Assembly: GCA_023396345.1 (NCBI GenBank)
Contig: JAEWWO010000289.1
Coordinates: 1-8,619 of the forward strand
Reading direction: 5' to 3'
Length of the DNA: 8,619 nt
From: Bacteroidota bacterium
GTDB taxonomy: Bacteria > Bacteroidota > Bacteroidia > Chitinophagales > Chitinophagaceae
Part shown: piece by piece, positions 1 through 6,640 of the stretch
Layout of the letters: every line of letters begins with the position of its first letter
Numbering within the stretch: the stretch's first letter is position 1
Position numbers and translations under genes: made by a program
The notes under the pieces: generated by a model
What the model saw: the letters and a program-made list of their open reading frames with translations, nothing else
What the model was told of the DNA's origin: nothing
Databases searched by the model: none

Positions 1-64
1 CCACACTCAAAGAAGTTTAAAAAATGAATTTGCAAATAAATTAAATTTATCACCACTCCATCGT

Positions 65-88
65 TCCCCCTTCGGGGGACTGAGGGGG
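65..88. repeat. G/C-rich palindromic intergenic repeat upstream of ldcA
   Basis: TCCCCC (65-70) and GGGGGA (74-79) form a perfect 6-bp stem around a TTC loop. A second G run (84-88) could pair with the same C run in an alternative fold. It stands out sharply against the AT-rich surroundings and ends 16 bp before the ldcA start codon. From memory, phrases of this kind (a C run, TTCGG, a G run, then a repeated G run) are common between genes in Bacteroidota, so it may be a dispersed repeat. It could also terminate an upstream gene or sit in the ldcA leader. No gene can be assigned to positions 1-64: more than one frame ends there and none is distinctive. Confidence 0.5.
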
Positions 89-104
89 CTAACATCAATC
101 TAAA

Positions 105-1013
105 ATGACTATTCCTCCATATCTTAAAAAAGGCGATACCATCGGCATTACATGTCCTGCCGGATATATGCCTTTAGAAAAAGCACAAACCTGTATAGAT
201 ACATTACAACAATGGGGTTTTAAAGTAAAAGTGGGCAAAACACTGGGCAATCCTCAGGAAAATTATTTTTCCGGCAATGATATTGAAAGGCTGTCAGACT
301 TTCAGGAGATGATGGACGACGAAAACATCAAAGCCATTCTCTGCGGCAGAGGCGGCTACGGCGTTAGCAGAATTATTGATGATCTGGGTTTCAAAAAATT
401 CAAACGCAATCCTAAATGGATTATCGGCTACAGCGATATTTCCGTTTTGCATGCTCATCTTAACAGAAGGCTTAACATCGCTTCCATTCACTCGCACATG
501 GCTGCGGCTTTCAATGATGGCATTGATAATTTGTATATTGATTCCATCAAAAAAACACTGACTGGAAAGTCTCCGAAATATAAAACACAGTCGCATCCGT
601 TTAACCAATTGGGAAAAGCAGAAGGAGAACTGGTAGGCGGAAATCTTTGTCTGCTCGCACACACAGTAGGCAGCAAATCGGAGCTGAACGTAAAAAATAA
701 AATTCTTTTTCTGGAAGATGTGGGAGAATATCTGTACAATGTAGACAGAATGATGATTCAGCTAAAGCGCGCCGGATGGTTTGATAAAATTGACGGATTG
801 ATTCTGGGAAGTTTTTCTGAATGCAAAGACACAGAAGCTCCCTTTGGAAAAGTAGTGGAAGAAATTCTGAAAGAACATTTGTATGATTACGATTTCCCTT
901 ACTGTTTTAATTTCCCTGTAGGACACACATTTGAAAATGTAGCATTGAAATGCGGCGTGCAACACGAGCTGAACATTACAGCAAAAGGAGTTACGCTAAC
1001 CTGTCTGGAATAA
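105..1013 (+). CDS. ldcA: LD-carboxypeptidase (peptidase family S66, LdcA/MccF type)
   Basis: This 302-aa protein belongs to the S66 serine peptidases. LdcA members cut the L,D bond that releases the terminal D-Ala from murein tetrapeptides in the cytoplasm during cell-wall recycling. MccF relatives instead detoxify microcin C. The N-terminal half opens with a GDTIGITCPAG strand-loop and carries the family block ILCGRGGYGVSR (residues 78-89). The nucleophile is predicted to be Ser110 in IIGYSDIS. The other triad members are Glu204 in FLEDVGEYLYNVDR and His274 in FPVGHTFEN. Length is normal for the family, and no signal peptide is seen, which fits a cytoplasmic enzyme. The ATG at 105 is preceded by AAAA with no Shine-Dalgarno, as is usual in Bacteroidota. 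The gene stands alone on its strand, followed by 0.9 kb of repeats. LdcA is favoured over MccF because no microcin genes are nearby, but sequence alone does not settle the substrate. Confidence 0.93.
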   Translation: MTIPPYLKKGDTIGITCPAGYMPLEKAQTCIDTLQQWGFKVKVGKTLGNPQENYFSGNDIERLSDFQEMMDDENIKAILCGRGGYGVSRIIDDLGFKKFKRNPKWIIGYSDISVLHAHLNRRLNIASIHSHMAAAFNDGIDNLYIDSIKKTLTGKSPKYKTQSHPFNQLGKAEGELVGGNLCLLAHTVGSKSELNVKNKILFLEDVGEYLYNVDRMMIQLKRAGWFDKIDGLILGSFSECKDTEAPFGKVVEEILKEHLYDYDFPYCFNFPVGHTFENVALKCGVQHELNITAKGVTLTCLE

Positions 1014-1025
1014 AAGATTAGTGCC

Positions 1026-1053
1026 ACAAAGACACTAAGGCACAAAGAAATAT
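1026..1053 (+). repeat. 28-bp direct repeat, copy 1
   Basis: This matches 1481-1508 at 27 of 28 bases, with a run of 25 identical bases that begins AAGACACTAAGGCAC. Inside it, CACAAAGA occurs twice (1025-1032 and 1041-1048), 16 bp apart, so the unit is itself internally repetitive. In copy 1, GTGCC (1021-1025) can pair with GGCAC (1039-1043). From memory, similar CTAAGGCACAAAGA phrases are dispersed in many bacterial genomes. The function is unknown. Confidence 0.75.
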
Positions 1054-1062
1054 CAAGTTAAA

Positions 1063-1136
1063 GAACACCTTAATGAAGGATGTTCCTTAATGAACGGTGT
1101 TCCCTCTTTAATGAACGGTGTCTTCACCGTTCATTA
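1063..1136. repeat. Array of TTAATG-type 17-bp repeats ending in a 12-bp hairpin
   Basis: Two adjacent units, TTAATGAAGGATGTTCC (1070-1086) and TTAATGAACGGTGTTCC (1087-1103), are followed by a third that starts the same way at 1108. The third unit continues into its own reverse complement. TAATGAACGGTG (1109-1120) pairs perfectly with CACCGTTCATTA (1125-1136) around a TCTT loop. A leading GAACACC (1063-1069) is the exact complement of GGTGTTC (1096-1102), so alternative pairings exist. The arrangement suggests a small palindromic element that has been duplicated and partly degraded. Confidence 0.75.
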
Positions 1137-1179
1137 TTTTGTTAAGGAGAATTCTTTTGCCACTCTTCACTATAATTTC

Positions 1180-1192
1180 GCTCCTACGGAGC
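1180..1192. repeat. GCTCC-TAC-GGAGC palindrome
   Basis: GCTCC (1180-1184) and GGAGC (1188-1192) form a 5-bp stem around TAC. The flank is ATTTC on the left and TTAGG on the right. I recall phrases close to TTTCGCTCCTACGGAGCT recurring between genes in Bacteroidota, so this is probably a dispersed repeat rather than a gene-specific site. On the minus strand it reads with a GTAGG core, like the REP units further downstream, but a relationship to them is only a guess. Confidence 0.5.
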
Positions 1193-1390
1193 TTAGGATG
1201 ATATGTCACATTTGCTATTATGATACCGCCTCTCCAAGACTTACTGTTTTTTTCTATACTGCCGATATTAAGCAAGTAAATGTTTTTTTCAAGTTGAGCC
1301 AGTATATTAAAAAAGGTTGTCATTGACTTCGTCGAATCTACAATTTCTTAAACGTTGAACATCAATAAATCCTGCACTCCTTTCAGAATC

Positions 1391-1418
1391 TAATGGGTGG
1401 TGAGGACACCACCCATTA
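1391..1418. repeat. 12-bp hairpin, second member of the TAATG...CATTA family
   Basis: TAATGGGTGGTG (1391-1402) pairs perfectly with CACCACCCATTA (1407-1418) around an AGGA loop. It has the same stem length, loop length and outer TAATG/CATTA and inner GGTG/CACC sequence as the hairpin at 1109-1136. The three bases between them differ (AAC against GGT), with matching changes in the other arm. Downstream, 1419-1465 carries degenerate units in the opposite orientation, such as GAATACC and GAATATCC. Confidence 0.75.
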
Positions 1419-1480
1419 AAGAGTACCCCTTAAAGAATACCATTTGAAGAATATCCTGCCTGTAGCAAAAGACTTGGATC

Positions 1481-1508
1481 ACCAAGACACTAAGGCACAA
1501 AGAAATAT
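1481..1508 (+). repeat. 28-bp direct repeat, copy 2
   Basis: This is the second copy of the repeat at 1026-1053, in the same orientation, with a single mismatch (C at 1483 against A at 1028). It is followed after 8 bases by another TTAATG-type unit, TTAATGGAGGGTATTC (1517-1532). Both copies of the direct repeat therefore sit beside the TAATG hairpin family, which suggests the two repeat types travel together or share insertion sites. Confidence 0.75.
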
Positions 1509-1554
1509 TTTATACATTAATGGAGGGTATTCTCTACTTTGAATGTTCTATCTT

Positions 1555-1581
1555 GTACGCACGCACATGGTGCGTACCTAC
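1555..1581 (-). repeat. Isolated REP-like hairpin (GTAG type, minus orientation)
   Basis: GTACGCAC (1555-1562) and GTGCGTAC (1570-1577) form a perfect 8-bp stem around GCACATG. The stem is followed by CTAC (1578-1581), so on the minus strand it reads GTAG and then the hairpin. This is the arrangement of the units around the transposase at 7876-8427, 6 kb away. The stem sequence differs from those units, but both arms change together. This places a stray member of the same family in the ldcA-typA gap. Confidence 0.65.
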
Positions 1582-1641
1582 GTTAAATAACCCTAACAAT
1601 TACTTAATCAGCATTGTTTTTCATTTTTTAAAAGAAAAAAC

Positions 1642-1649
1642 TACCTTTG
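1642..1649 (+). promoter_or_regulatory. Probable Bacteroidota-type -7 box for typA
   Basis: TACCTTTG matches the Bacteroidota primary sigma-factor -7 consensus TAnnTTTG at every defined position. It is followed by CGCACTC, so the predicted start point is near 1655. An ideal -33 TTG is not present at the usual spacing; the nearest is TTG at 1614-1616, about 25 bp upstream. If used, it would give typA an untranslated leader of about 260 nt. Confidence 0.5.
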
Positions 1650-1915
1650 CGCACTCTTTTTAAGGTAAGACTGTGAGTTGAAGAGTTAAAAAAAATGTTC
1701 TCTTTTCTTGTTGTCTCCCTTGTATACTGAGATACATTGCACTATAATCTTAAAAATACAAATAAGGTATAGTGAATGAATTTAAAATAAAAATTGTTGA
1801 AGTAGAAAAGTTATTAAATGGATACATCTCTTTCCTTGATAAGAAAAGCAGAGAAAAATAAACAAACCAGAAAATCCACATCAACTTTTCAACCAGTCAA
1901 CATATCAACAAATAT

Positions 1916-3721
1916 ATGAATATACGCAACATCGCTATCATAGCACACGTTGACCACGGCAAAACCACTTTGGTTGACAGAATTCTGCACACTGCCAAAA
2001 TATTCCGCGACAATCAGGAAACAGGCGAACTGTTAATGGATAATAATGATCTGGAAAGAGAACGAGGCATTACCATTTTCAGTAAAAATGCAGCCGTTAC
2101 CTACAACGGAATTAAAATAAACGTTATTGACACGCCGGGTCACTCCGACTTTGGCGGAGAAGTGGAACGCGTACTGAAAATGGCGGATGGCGTTATTCTG
2201 TTGGTAGACGCTTTTGAAGGACCCATGCCTCAAACCAGATTTGTTTTGCAAAAAGCTTTACAGTTAAATCTGAAACCCATTGTGGTAATTAATAAAGTGG
2301 ACAAACCCAACTGCCGCCCCGACGAAGTGCACGATGCTGTTTTTGAATTATTCTTTAATCTGGATGCAACCGAAGAGCAATTAAATTTCCCTACCTATTA
2401 CGGAAGCGGAAAGCAAGGATGGTTCAACGATTCGCTGGAACCAAGAGAAGATATTTTGCCTTTAATGGATGGCATTATTAAACACGTACCCGAACCAACC
2501 GTTCAGGAAGGTACACTACAGTTACAAATTACTTCTCTCGATTATTCCTCCTTCCTTGGCAGAATTGCCATTGGCAAGGTTACACGCGGCAGCATTAAAG
2601 AAAGTCAGAACATTGCTTTGGTGCAGGCCGACGGAACCATTAAGAAATCGAAAGTAAAAGAGTTGTATGTGTTTGAAGGAATGGGAAAGAAAAAAGTAAC
2701 CGAAGTAAAAGCCGGAGACCTTTGTGCTGTAGTGGGACTGGAAGAATTTAACATCGGCGATACTATCTGCGATATTGAAAATCCCGAAGGATTACCGGTA
2801 ATCAGCGTGGACGAGCCTACAATGAGTATGACTTTCAGCATTAACACTTCTCCGTTTTTTGGAAGAGACGGAAAGTTTGTTACCTCGCGTCACCTGCGCG
2901 ACAGACTGATGAAGGAAACAGAAAAAAACCTGGCATTAAGAGTGGAAGACACCGACAGTGCCGATAGCTTTCTGGTATATGGAAGAGGTATTCTTCACTT
3001 AGGCGTATTGATAGAAACCATGCGCCGCGAAGGATATGAGCTTACTGTAGGTCAGCCGCAGGTTTTGGTAAAAGAAATAGACGGGACTAAATGCGAGCCG
3101 TATGAAAATCTGGTTGTAGATGTACCGGAAGAATACAGCGGAAAAGTAATTGATCTTGTTACGCAACGCAAAGGGGAAATGCTGGTAATGGAAAGTAAGG
3201 GCGAAATGCAGCATCTGGAATTTGATGTTCCCTCAAGAGGATTGATTGGCTTACGCTCTCAAATGCTTACCAACACTGCCGGAGAAGCCATTATGGCGCA
3301 CACGTTTACCGAATACAAACCCTGGAAAGGCGTAATACCCGGAAGAAACAACGGTGTACTTATTTCTAAGAATCAGGCAGCAACTACAGGATATTCTATT
3401 GATAAATTACAGGACAGAGGTTCTTTCTTTGTAGATCCGGGAGAAGAAGTTTATATAGGTCAGATAATTGCCGAACACATTAAGCCGGGTGATTTGGTGG
3501 TGAATGCAACAGAAGGTAAAAAACTCACCAATATGCGTGCAAGTGGTTCAGACGCTGCTACCAATATTGCTCCTAAAATACAGATGAGTCTGGAAGAGTG
3601 TATGGAATATATTCAGGATGATGAGTGTATTGAAGTTACACCGAAAATTATTCGTCTGCGCAAAGTATTGCTCAACGAAGAAGACAGAAAACGTGCTGCA
3701 AAGCAACTGGCAAATAATTAA
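1916..3721 (+). CDS. typA: Ribosome-associated translational GTPase TypA/BipA
   Basis: This 601-aa protein has the full length and domain order of TypA/BipA, an EF-G-like GTPase that binds the 70S ribosome and supports subunit assembly and growth at low temperature or under stress. The GTPase motifs are all visible: G1 AHVDHGKT (10-17), the switch-I block RERGITI (48-54), G3 DTPGH (72-76) and G4 NKVD (126-129). The G5 region reads YYGSGKQGW rather than the SA-type motif of enterobacterial BipA, which I believe is usual in this phylum. Domain II begins near residue 200, the EF-G III/V-like domains follow (LHLGVLIETMRREGYE, SRGLIGLRSQMLT), and the BipA-specific C-terminal domain holds NATEGKKLTNMRASGSD. 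The ATG at 1916 gives the expected MNIRNIAIIAHVDHGKT start. No Shine-Dalgarno precedes it. The gene is monocistronic and ends 18 bp before a bidirectional terminator. Confidence 0.98.
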   Translation: MNIRNIAIIAHVDHGKTTLVDRILHTAKIFRDNQETGELLMDNNDLERERGITIFSKNAAVTYNGIKINVIDTPGHSDFGGEVERVLKMADGVILLVDAFEGPMPQTRFVLQKALQLNLKPIVVINKVDKPNCRPDEVHDAVFELFFNLDATEEQLNFPTYYGSGKQGWFNDSLEPREDILPLMDGIIKHVPEPTVQEGTLQLQITSLDYSSFLGRIAIGKVTRGSIKESQNIALVQADGTIKKSKVKELYVFEGMGKKKVTEVKAGDLCAVVGLEEFNIGDTICDIENPEGLPVISVDEPTMSMTFSINTSPFFGRDGKFVTSRHLRDRLMKETEKNLALRVEDTDSADSFLVYGRGILHLGVLIETMRREGYELTVGQPQVLVKEIDGTKCEPYENLVVDVPEEYSGKVIDLVTQRKGEMLVMESKGEMQHLEFDVPSRGLIGLRSQMLTNTAGEAIMAHTFTEYKPWKGVIPGRNNGVLISKNQAATTGYSIDKLQDRGSFFVDPGEEVYIGQIIAEHIKPGDLVVNATEGKKLTNMRASGSDAATNIAPKIQMSLEECMEYIQDDECIEVTPKIIRLRKVLLNEEDRKRAAKQLANN

Positions 3722-3739
3722 TCTGATTTGAATTATATA

Positions 3740-3768
3740 AAAAAGGTCGGCTAAATGTCGGCCTTTTT
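3740..3768. terminator. Bidirectional intrinsic terminator between typA and bphO
   Basis: AAAAAGGTCGGC (3740-3751) pairs with GTCGGCCTTTTT (3757-3768) around a TAAAT loop. The 12-bp stem includes two G-U wobbles in RNA. The A tract on the left and the T tract on the right make it usable from both strands. It lies 18 bp after the typA stop and touches the first base of the bphO stop codon, so it serves both convergent genes. Confidence 0.85.
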
Positions 3769-4361
3769 CACTTCCAGTTCCGCCTGTCAGAAAATTTGTC
3801 GTTTATATTACCCAAAATTGTTTTTAATAAATCAAAAGCATCAACAGCACTCTGCACACAGGCATTATCATCTGTAACAGATTGATTGATGCAGTCTGTA
3901 AAAGACTTCCAGTAAGGACCGGTTTGTTCCTGATAAATGCCGTAGTAGTGAAATTGCACGGAATTAAAACCGGGCGTTTGTTTAAGATGCTTTACAATTA
4001 CATTACCTCCTAATGTAGCTCCTTCCATTACATACAAGACTCCTAAAGCCTGATTGCTGTTATGAATTTCCGGAACCGGAATTTCTGTATCAAAAGGAAC
4101 AGATAGCTGTAATTCTTTTATATCTGCCTCCAAAGCAGGCAATTTTCTGCGTTTATCTATCTGGATTTGGGATTGAATATTTTGCGGCAGGGCAGCAAAT
4201 ATTGTATCCTCAAGCAACGCATGAAAAATATAATTGGTGATAATGAGTTGCTTGTATTGAGCCAGCGTTAGTGTTTTGTTGAAAATTTCATCGGCAAACA
4301 TTTCCTTCTCTACCTCTTCGTGCTGAACTCTTGTAGCTTCTTTTAATTTTTGTGCTGTCAT
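3768..4361 (-). CDS. bphO: Biliverdin-producing heme oxygenase (bacteriophytochrome-associated)
   Basis: This 197-aa protein has the length and fold signature of bacterial heme oxygenases, which open heme to biliverdin IXa with release of CO and iron. His14 in ATRVQHEEVE is the predicted proximal heme ligand. The distal-helix block LGVLYVMEGATLGGNVI (106-122) carries the glycine-rich stretch that sits over the heme. No signal peptide is seen, so it should be cytoplasmic. Its ATG at 4361-4359 shares one base with the TAA of the upstream phytochrome gene (TAATG), indicating translational coupling in a bphP-bphO operon. Biliverdin is the bacteriophytochrome chromophore, so the pairing is functional. 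The reading frame is intact although its partner is broken. It either supports another phytochrome, works in heme-iron recycling, or has not yet decayed. Confidence 0.92.
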   Translation of the reverse strand: MTAQKLKEATRVQHEEVEKEMFADEIFNKTLTLAQYKQLIITNYIFHALLEDTIFAALPQNIQSQIQIDKRRKLPALEADIKELQLSVPFDTEIPVPEIHNSNQALGVLYVMEGATLGGNVIVKHLKQTPGFNSVQFHYYGIYQEQTGPYWKSFTDCINQSVTDDNACVQSAVDAFDLLKTILGNINDKFSDRRNWK

Positions 4362-6473
4362 TATTTTATCTCCGGCTTACTAAAAGAAAGGAAAAAGATG
4401 CACCCTTCGTTTAAAGAAGATTCAAAGCGCACCTGCCCTTCGTGACGTTCCATAATTCTTTTTACAATACTTAATCCCACGCCTGTGCCGTCAAAATCCT
4501 GCGCATTGTCCATACGTTTAAACAGCTGAAAGATTTTGTGATGCTCTTTTTTATCTATACCAATACCATTGTCTGCTACTTTGTATTATCTTATCTTCTT
4601 CTTCGTAACCTTCTATAACTACTTGGGGATTTGGCTGTCTTTGCGAATACTTTACCGCATTGCTGATTAAATTAGAAAAAAGCTGATAGACCATTACAGA
4701 ATCGCCGTAAAACGCAGGTGTTTCGCCTACTTCTATTTTTGTATCATTAGGCATTATAACCAATTCTTACTTCGTGTATGATATCGGTAATAATTTCTTT
4801 TATATCAACAGGTTGCTTTACCAACTTTCTGCTTACCACTTTAGACAAATCGAGAATTTCGCTCATCATATAGCTCATTTTATCCACAACTTTCACAATA
4901 TTGGTGAGATAGTCTTTTTCTCTTTCGCTTTGCAGATTATTGAGATATTGCAGCATTTGTGCATGCGAATTTATCACAGTCAAAGGAGCTTTCAGGTCAT
5001 GAGAAACGGTATAGGAAAACGTATCCAGTTCGCTGTAAGCCAGTTGCAATTTTTTATTCAGCTCAATAAGTTCTTTCGATTTCTTATGCGAAACTTCAAA
5101 GATAATTTTGGCTACTTCTTCTATAGACTGTATATCTTCCGTTCTCCATTTTTTGGAGGTATTTCTCGCCATTTGTGTCCAGGCTTCAAAAGATTTTCGG
5201 GGAGAAATTTCATGAAGCATCTGACCTTTATACTCCGTAGCCGTAACCACTTTTTCAGGTTTGCCCGCCCATTTTGTGCTATGCACATATTCGGGTGCAA
5301 ACCACATCAACATATCATCTACATCATTGCTTAACTGCACAATCAATATTCCTGCGGCAGTATCCAGAAAAGAGGATGCAGCAGGATAATAATCAATAAA
5401 ACGATGCGTATAAAAAAGATTTTCGCCTTTGGCATTCATCCATTCCTGATTTTTTTTTTACTTCATCAACCGAAGGAGTATTGCCCAGCAGCTCTGTTTC
5501 CGAAGCCATACAAATAGCAACACCGGAAGATTCTACCAGCTTTATCAGCTCATCACCTTCAGACATCAGCGTTTGCAGGTTAGAACTATTGGTAAGCAAG
5601 CTTGATCTTATTTTATCTAACAGCACTTTTTTTTCCGTTGTATAAGATATGCTTTCCTCGTTTTGTTTAACCGCTATAAAAGAAGATAAAATATTGCCTA
5701 TCAGCCTGGCAGAAGAACGCAAGCGATAATCAATAAATTTAGGCGAATAATTGTGGCAGGCTATTAATCCCCAAAGCTTATCAGAAAGAAGTACTTACTG
5801 GCACATCTTCAGAATTTACATCCGCTATAAGTCTTACACGGTTTTTTACATACAGATGTCTTGCCTGTTTGGGAATATCCGATTCGGGATAATGCAAATC
5901 GAGCCAAGGTTCCAAAAAATCTTCCTTCTCTTCCGCATCTACTCTTCCTGTACCATCTTCCAGAAAACGATACACCATCACGCACTCATAACCTATCAGC
6001 TTTTTTATTCGTCTGGCGGTGGTGTCTAATAATTCCTGCAGCGTATCGGAAGACATGATTTCAGATACACTATCGAATACAAGTGAATGCAGATTTTCTT
6101 TCAGAAAACATTCTTCAAACTCTACAAGCAGCTCTTCATTGGATAGACTGAGAATAAGATAATAGCTTACACCCTCTATTTTTATATCAAAAAACTGATC
6201 CGATTTATTTTGTGTTCCGCTTATATTTTTTTCAATGAGCTTTGCAATATTTCTGCCATCACTTTCCTGAATATTTGTAAACAGTGCGGTAAAGTTTTTT
6301 CCTAATAATTCTCTGCTTTCGGTTTTAAATAGATCACCGATATTATCACTTACATAAGTAAGGGTTTTATCAAGCAAATTAATGCCGGCTAAAAAACCAA
6401 AGGACTGAATTTTACCTAATAAATGAATAGGTTCCCGGTCGCAATTGGTCAGATCTACTTTAAAATTTTCCAT
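4361..6473 (-). pseudogene. bphP: Bacteriophytochrome sensor histidine kinase, disrupted by four lesions
   Basis: Read from 6473 downward, this encodes PAS-GAF-PHY-HisKA-HATPase, a red/far-red light-sensing histidine kinase. The start MENFKVDLTNCDREPIHL places the biliverdin-attaching cysteine at Cys11. The GAF domain shows LHYPESDIPKQARHLYV, the equivalent of the PASDIP motif. The phospho-acceptor His is in YTVSHDLKAPL (codon 4999-5001). Kinase boxes follow as LFSNLISNAVKYS, VADNGIGID, IFQLFKRM and GTGVGLSIVK, ending at a TAA (4363-4361) that overlaps bphO. The frame breaks four times. Near 5791-5800 about 40 GAF codons are missing with a frame change. A T10 run (5450-5459) carries one base too many. 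One extra base lies at 4760-4761 and one at 4586-4587. Removing one base at each of the last three restores continuous homologous sequence. The other genes in the window are intact, so decay is likelier than sequencing error. Confidence 0.9.
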
Positions 6474-6560
6474 AACTATACTTGAACGCCGAAGATAAGA
6501 TTATCCTTGATATTTTAAGAAGAATTTTCTTTAAAACTAATTGAAAATCAAAACATTTAA

Positions 6561-6590
6561 TTGGATTTACAGCTACCCTGTTTTTATAAT
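6561..6590 (+). promoter_or_regulatory. Possible gcvT promoter
   Basis: The 167-bp gap between the divergent bphP and gcvT starts must hold both promoters. On the plus strand TTG (6561-6563) is followed 21 bp later by TATAATTT (6585-6592), a rough match to a Bacteroidota -33/-7 pair. The -7 is imperfect (no TTTG). No comparably good pair was found for bphP on the minus strand. Confidence 0.3.
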
Positions 6591-6640
6591 TTCTTTATTC
6601 AAAAATGAATGAGTATTTTTATGGCTTAAATTAAACAAAC

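Larger units (their letters stand above)
1014..1915. other. Repeat-rich gene-free interval between ldcA and typA
   Basis: These 902 bases hold no convincing gene. In order they contain a direct-repeat copy (1026-1053), an array of TTAATG units ending in a hairpin (1063-1136), a GCTCC-TAC-GGAGC palindrome (1180-1192), a second hairpin of the first type (1391-1418), a second direct-repeat copy (1481-1508), a REP-like hairpin (1555-1581) and the probable typA promoter (1642-1649). The rest, 1655-1915, is probably the typA leader. It shows a 7-bp inverted repeat, CACTATA (1740-1746) with TATAGTG (1768-1774), and no riboswitch that I recognise. Open frames here (78 aa on plus, 71 aa on minus) run straight across the palindromes and have no family character. 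The interval looks like a landing zone for short palindromic elements. Confidence 0.7.

Noticed and set aside
1..27. C-terminus of an upstream gene (TAA at 18-20 or TGA at 25-27)
   Set aside because: Two frames end here after only a few codons, and nothing distinguishes which, if either, is coding.
1090..1326. 78-aa open frame on the plus strand and a 71-aa frame on the minus strand (1108-1323)
   Set aside because: Both run across the TAATG hairpin and the GCTCC palindrome, have no recognisable motifs and overlap each other. They are open by chance in repeat DNA.
1695..1730. Possible 11-aa leader peptide (MFSFLVVSLVY) after the typA promoter
   Set aside because: No run of regulatory codons and no terminator/antiterminator follows it, so attenuation is not supported.
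1772..1861. A 29-codon GTG-started frame (VNEFKIKIVEVEKLLNGYIS...) in the typA leader
   Set aside because: It looks protein-like but is very short, lysine-rich as expected of AT-rich DNA, and has no supporting start signal or known relative. It could be a gene remnant, but that is not supported.
4774..5334. 186-aa plus-strand open frame inside bphP
   Set aside because: It is the antisense shadow of the kinase/PHY region, where the minus strand has clear HisKA motifs. The plus-strand product is not family-like.
4361..5439. Separate, shorter histidine kinase genes instead of one broken bphP
   Set aside because: Each segment continues the domain order of the previous one. Dropping single bases rejoins them, and the internal ATGs lie within conserved domains rather than at domain starts.
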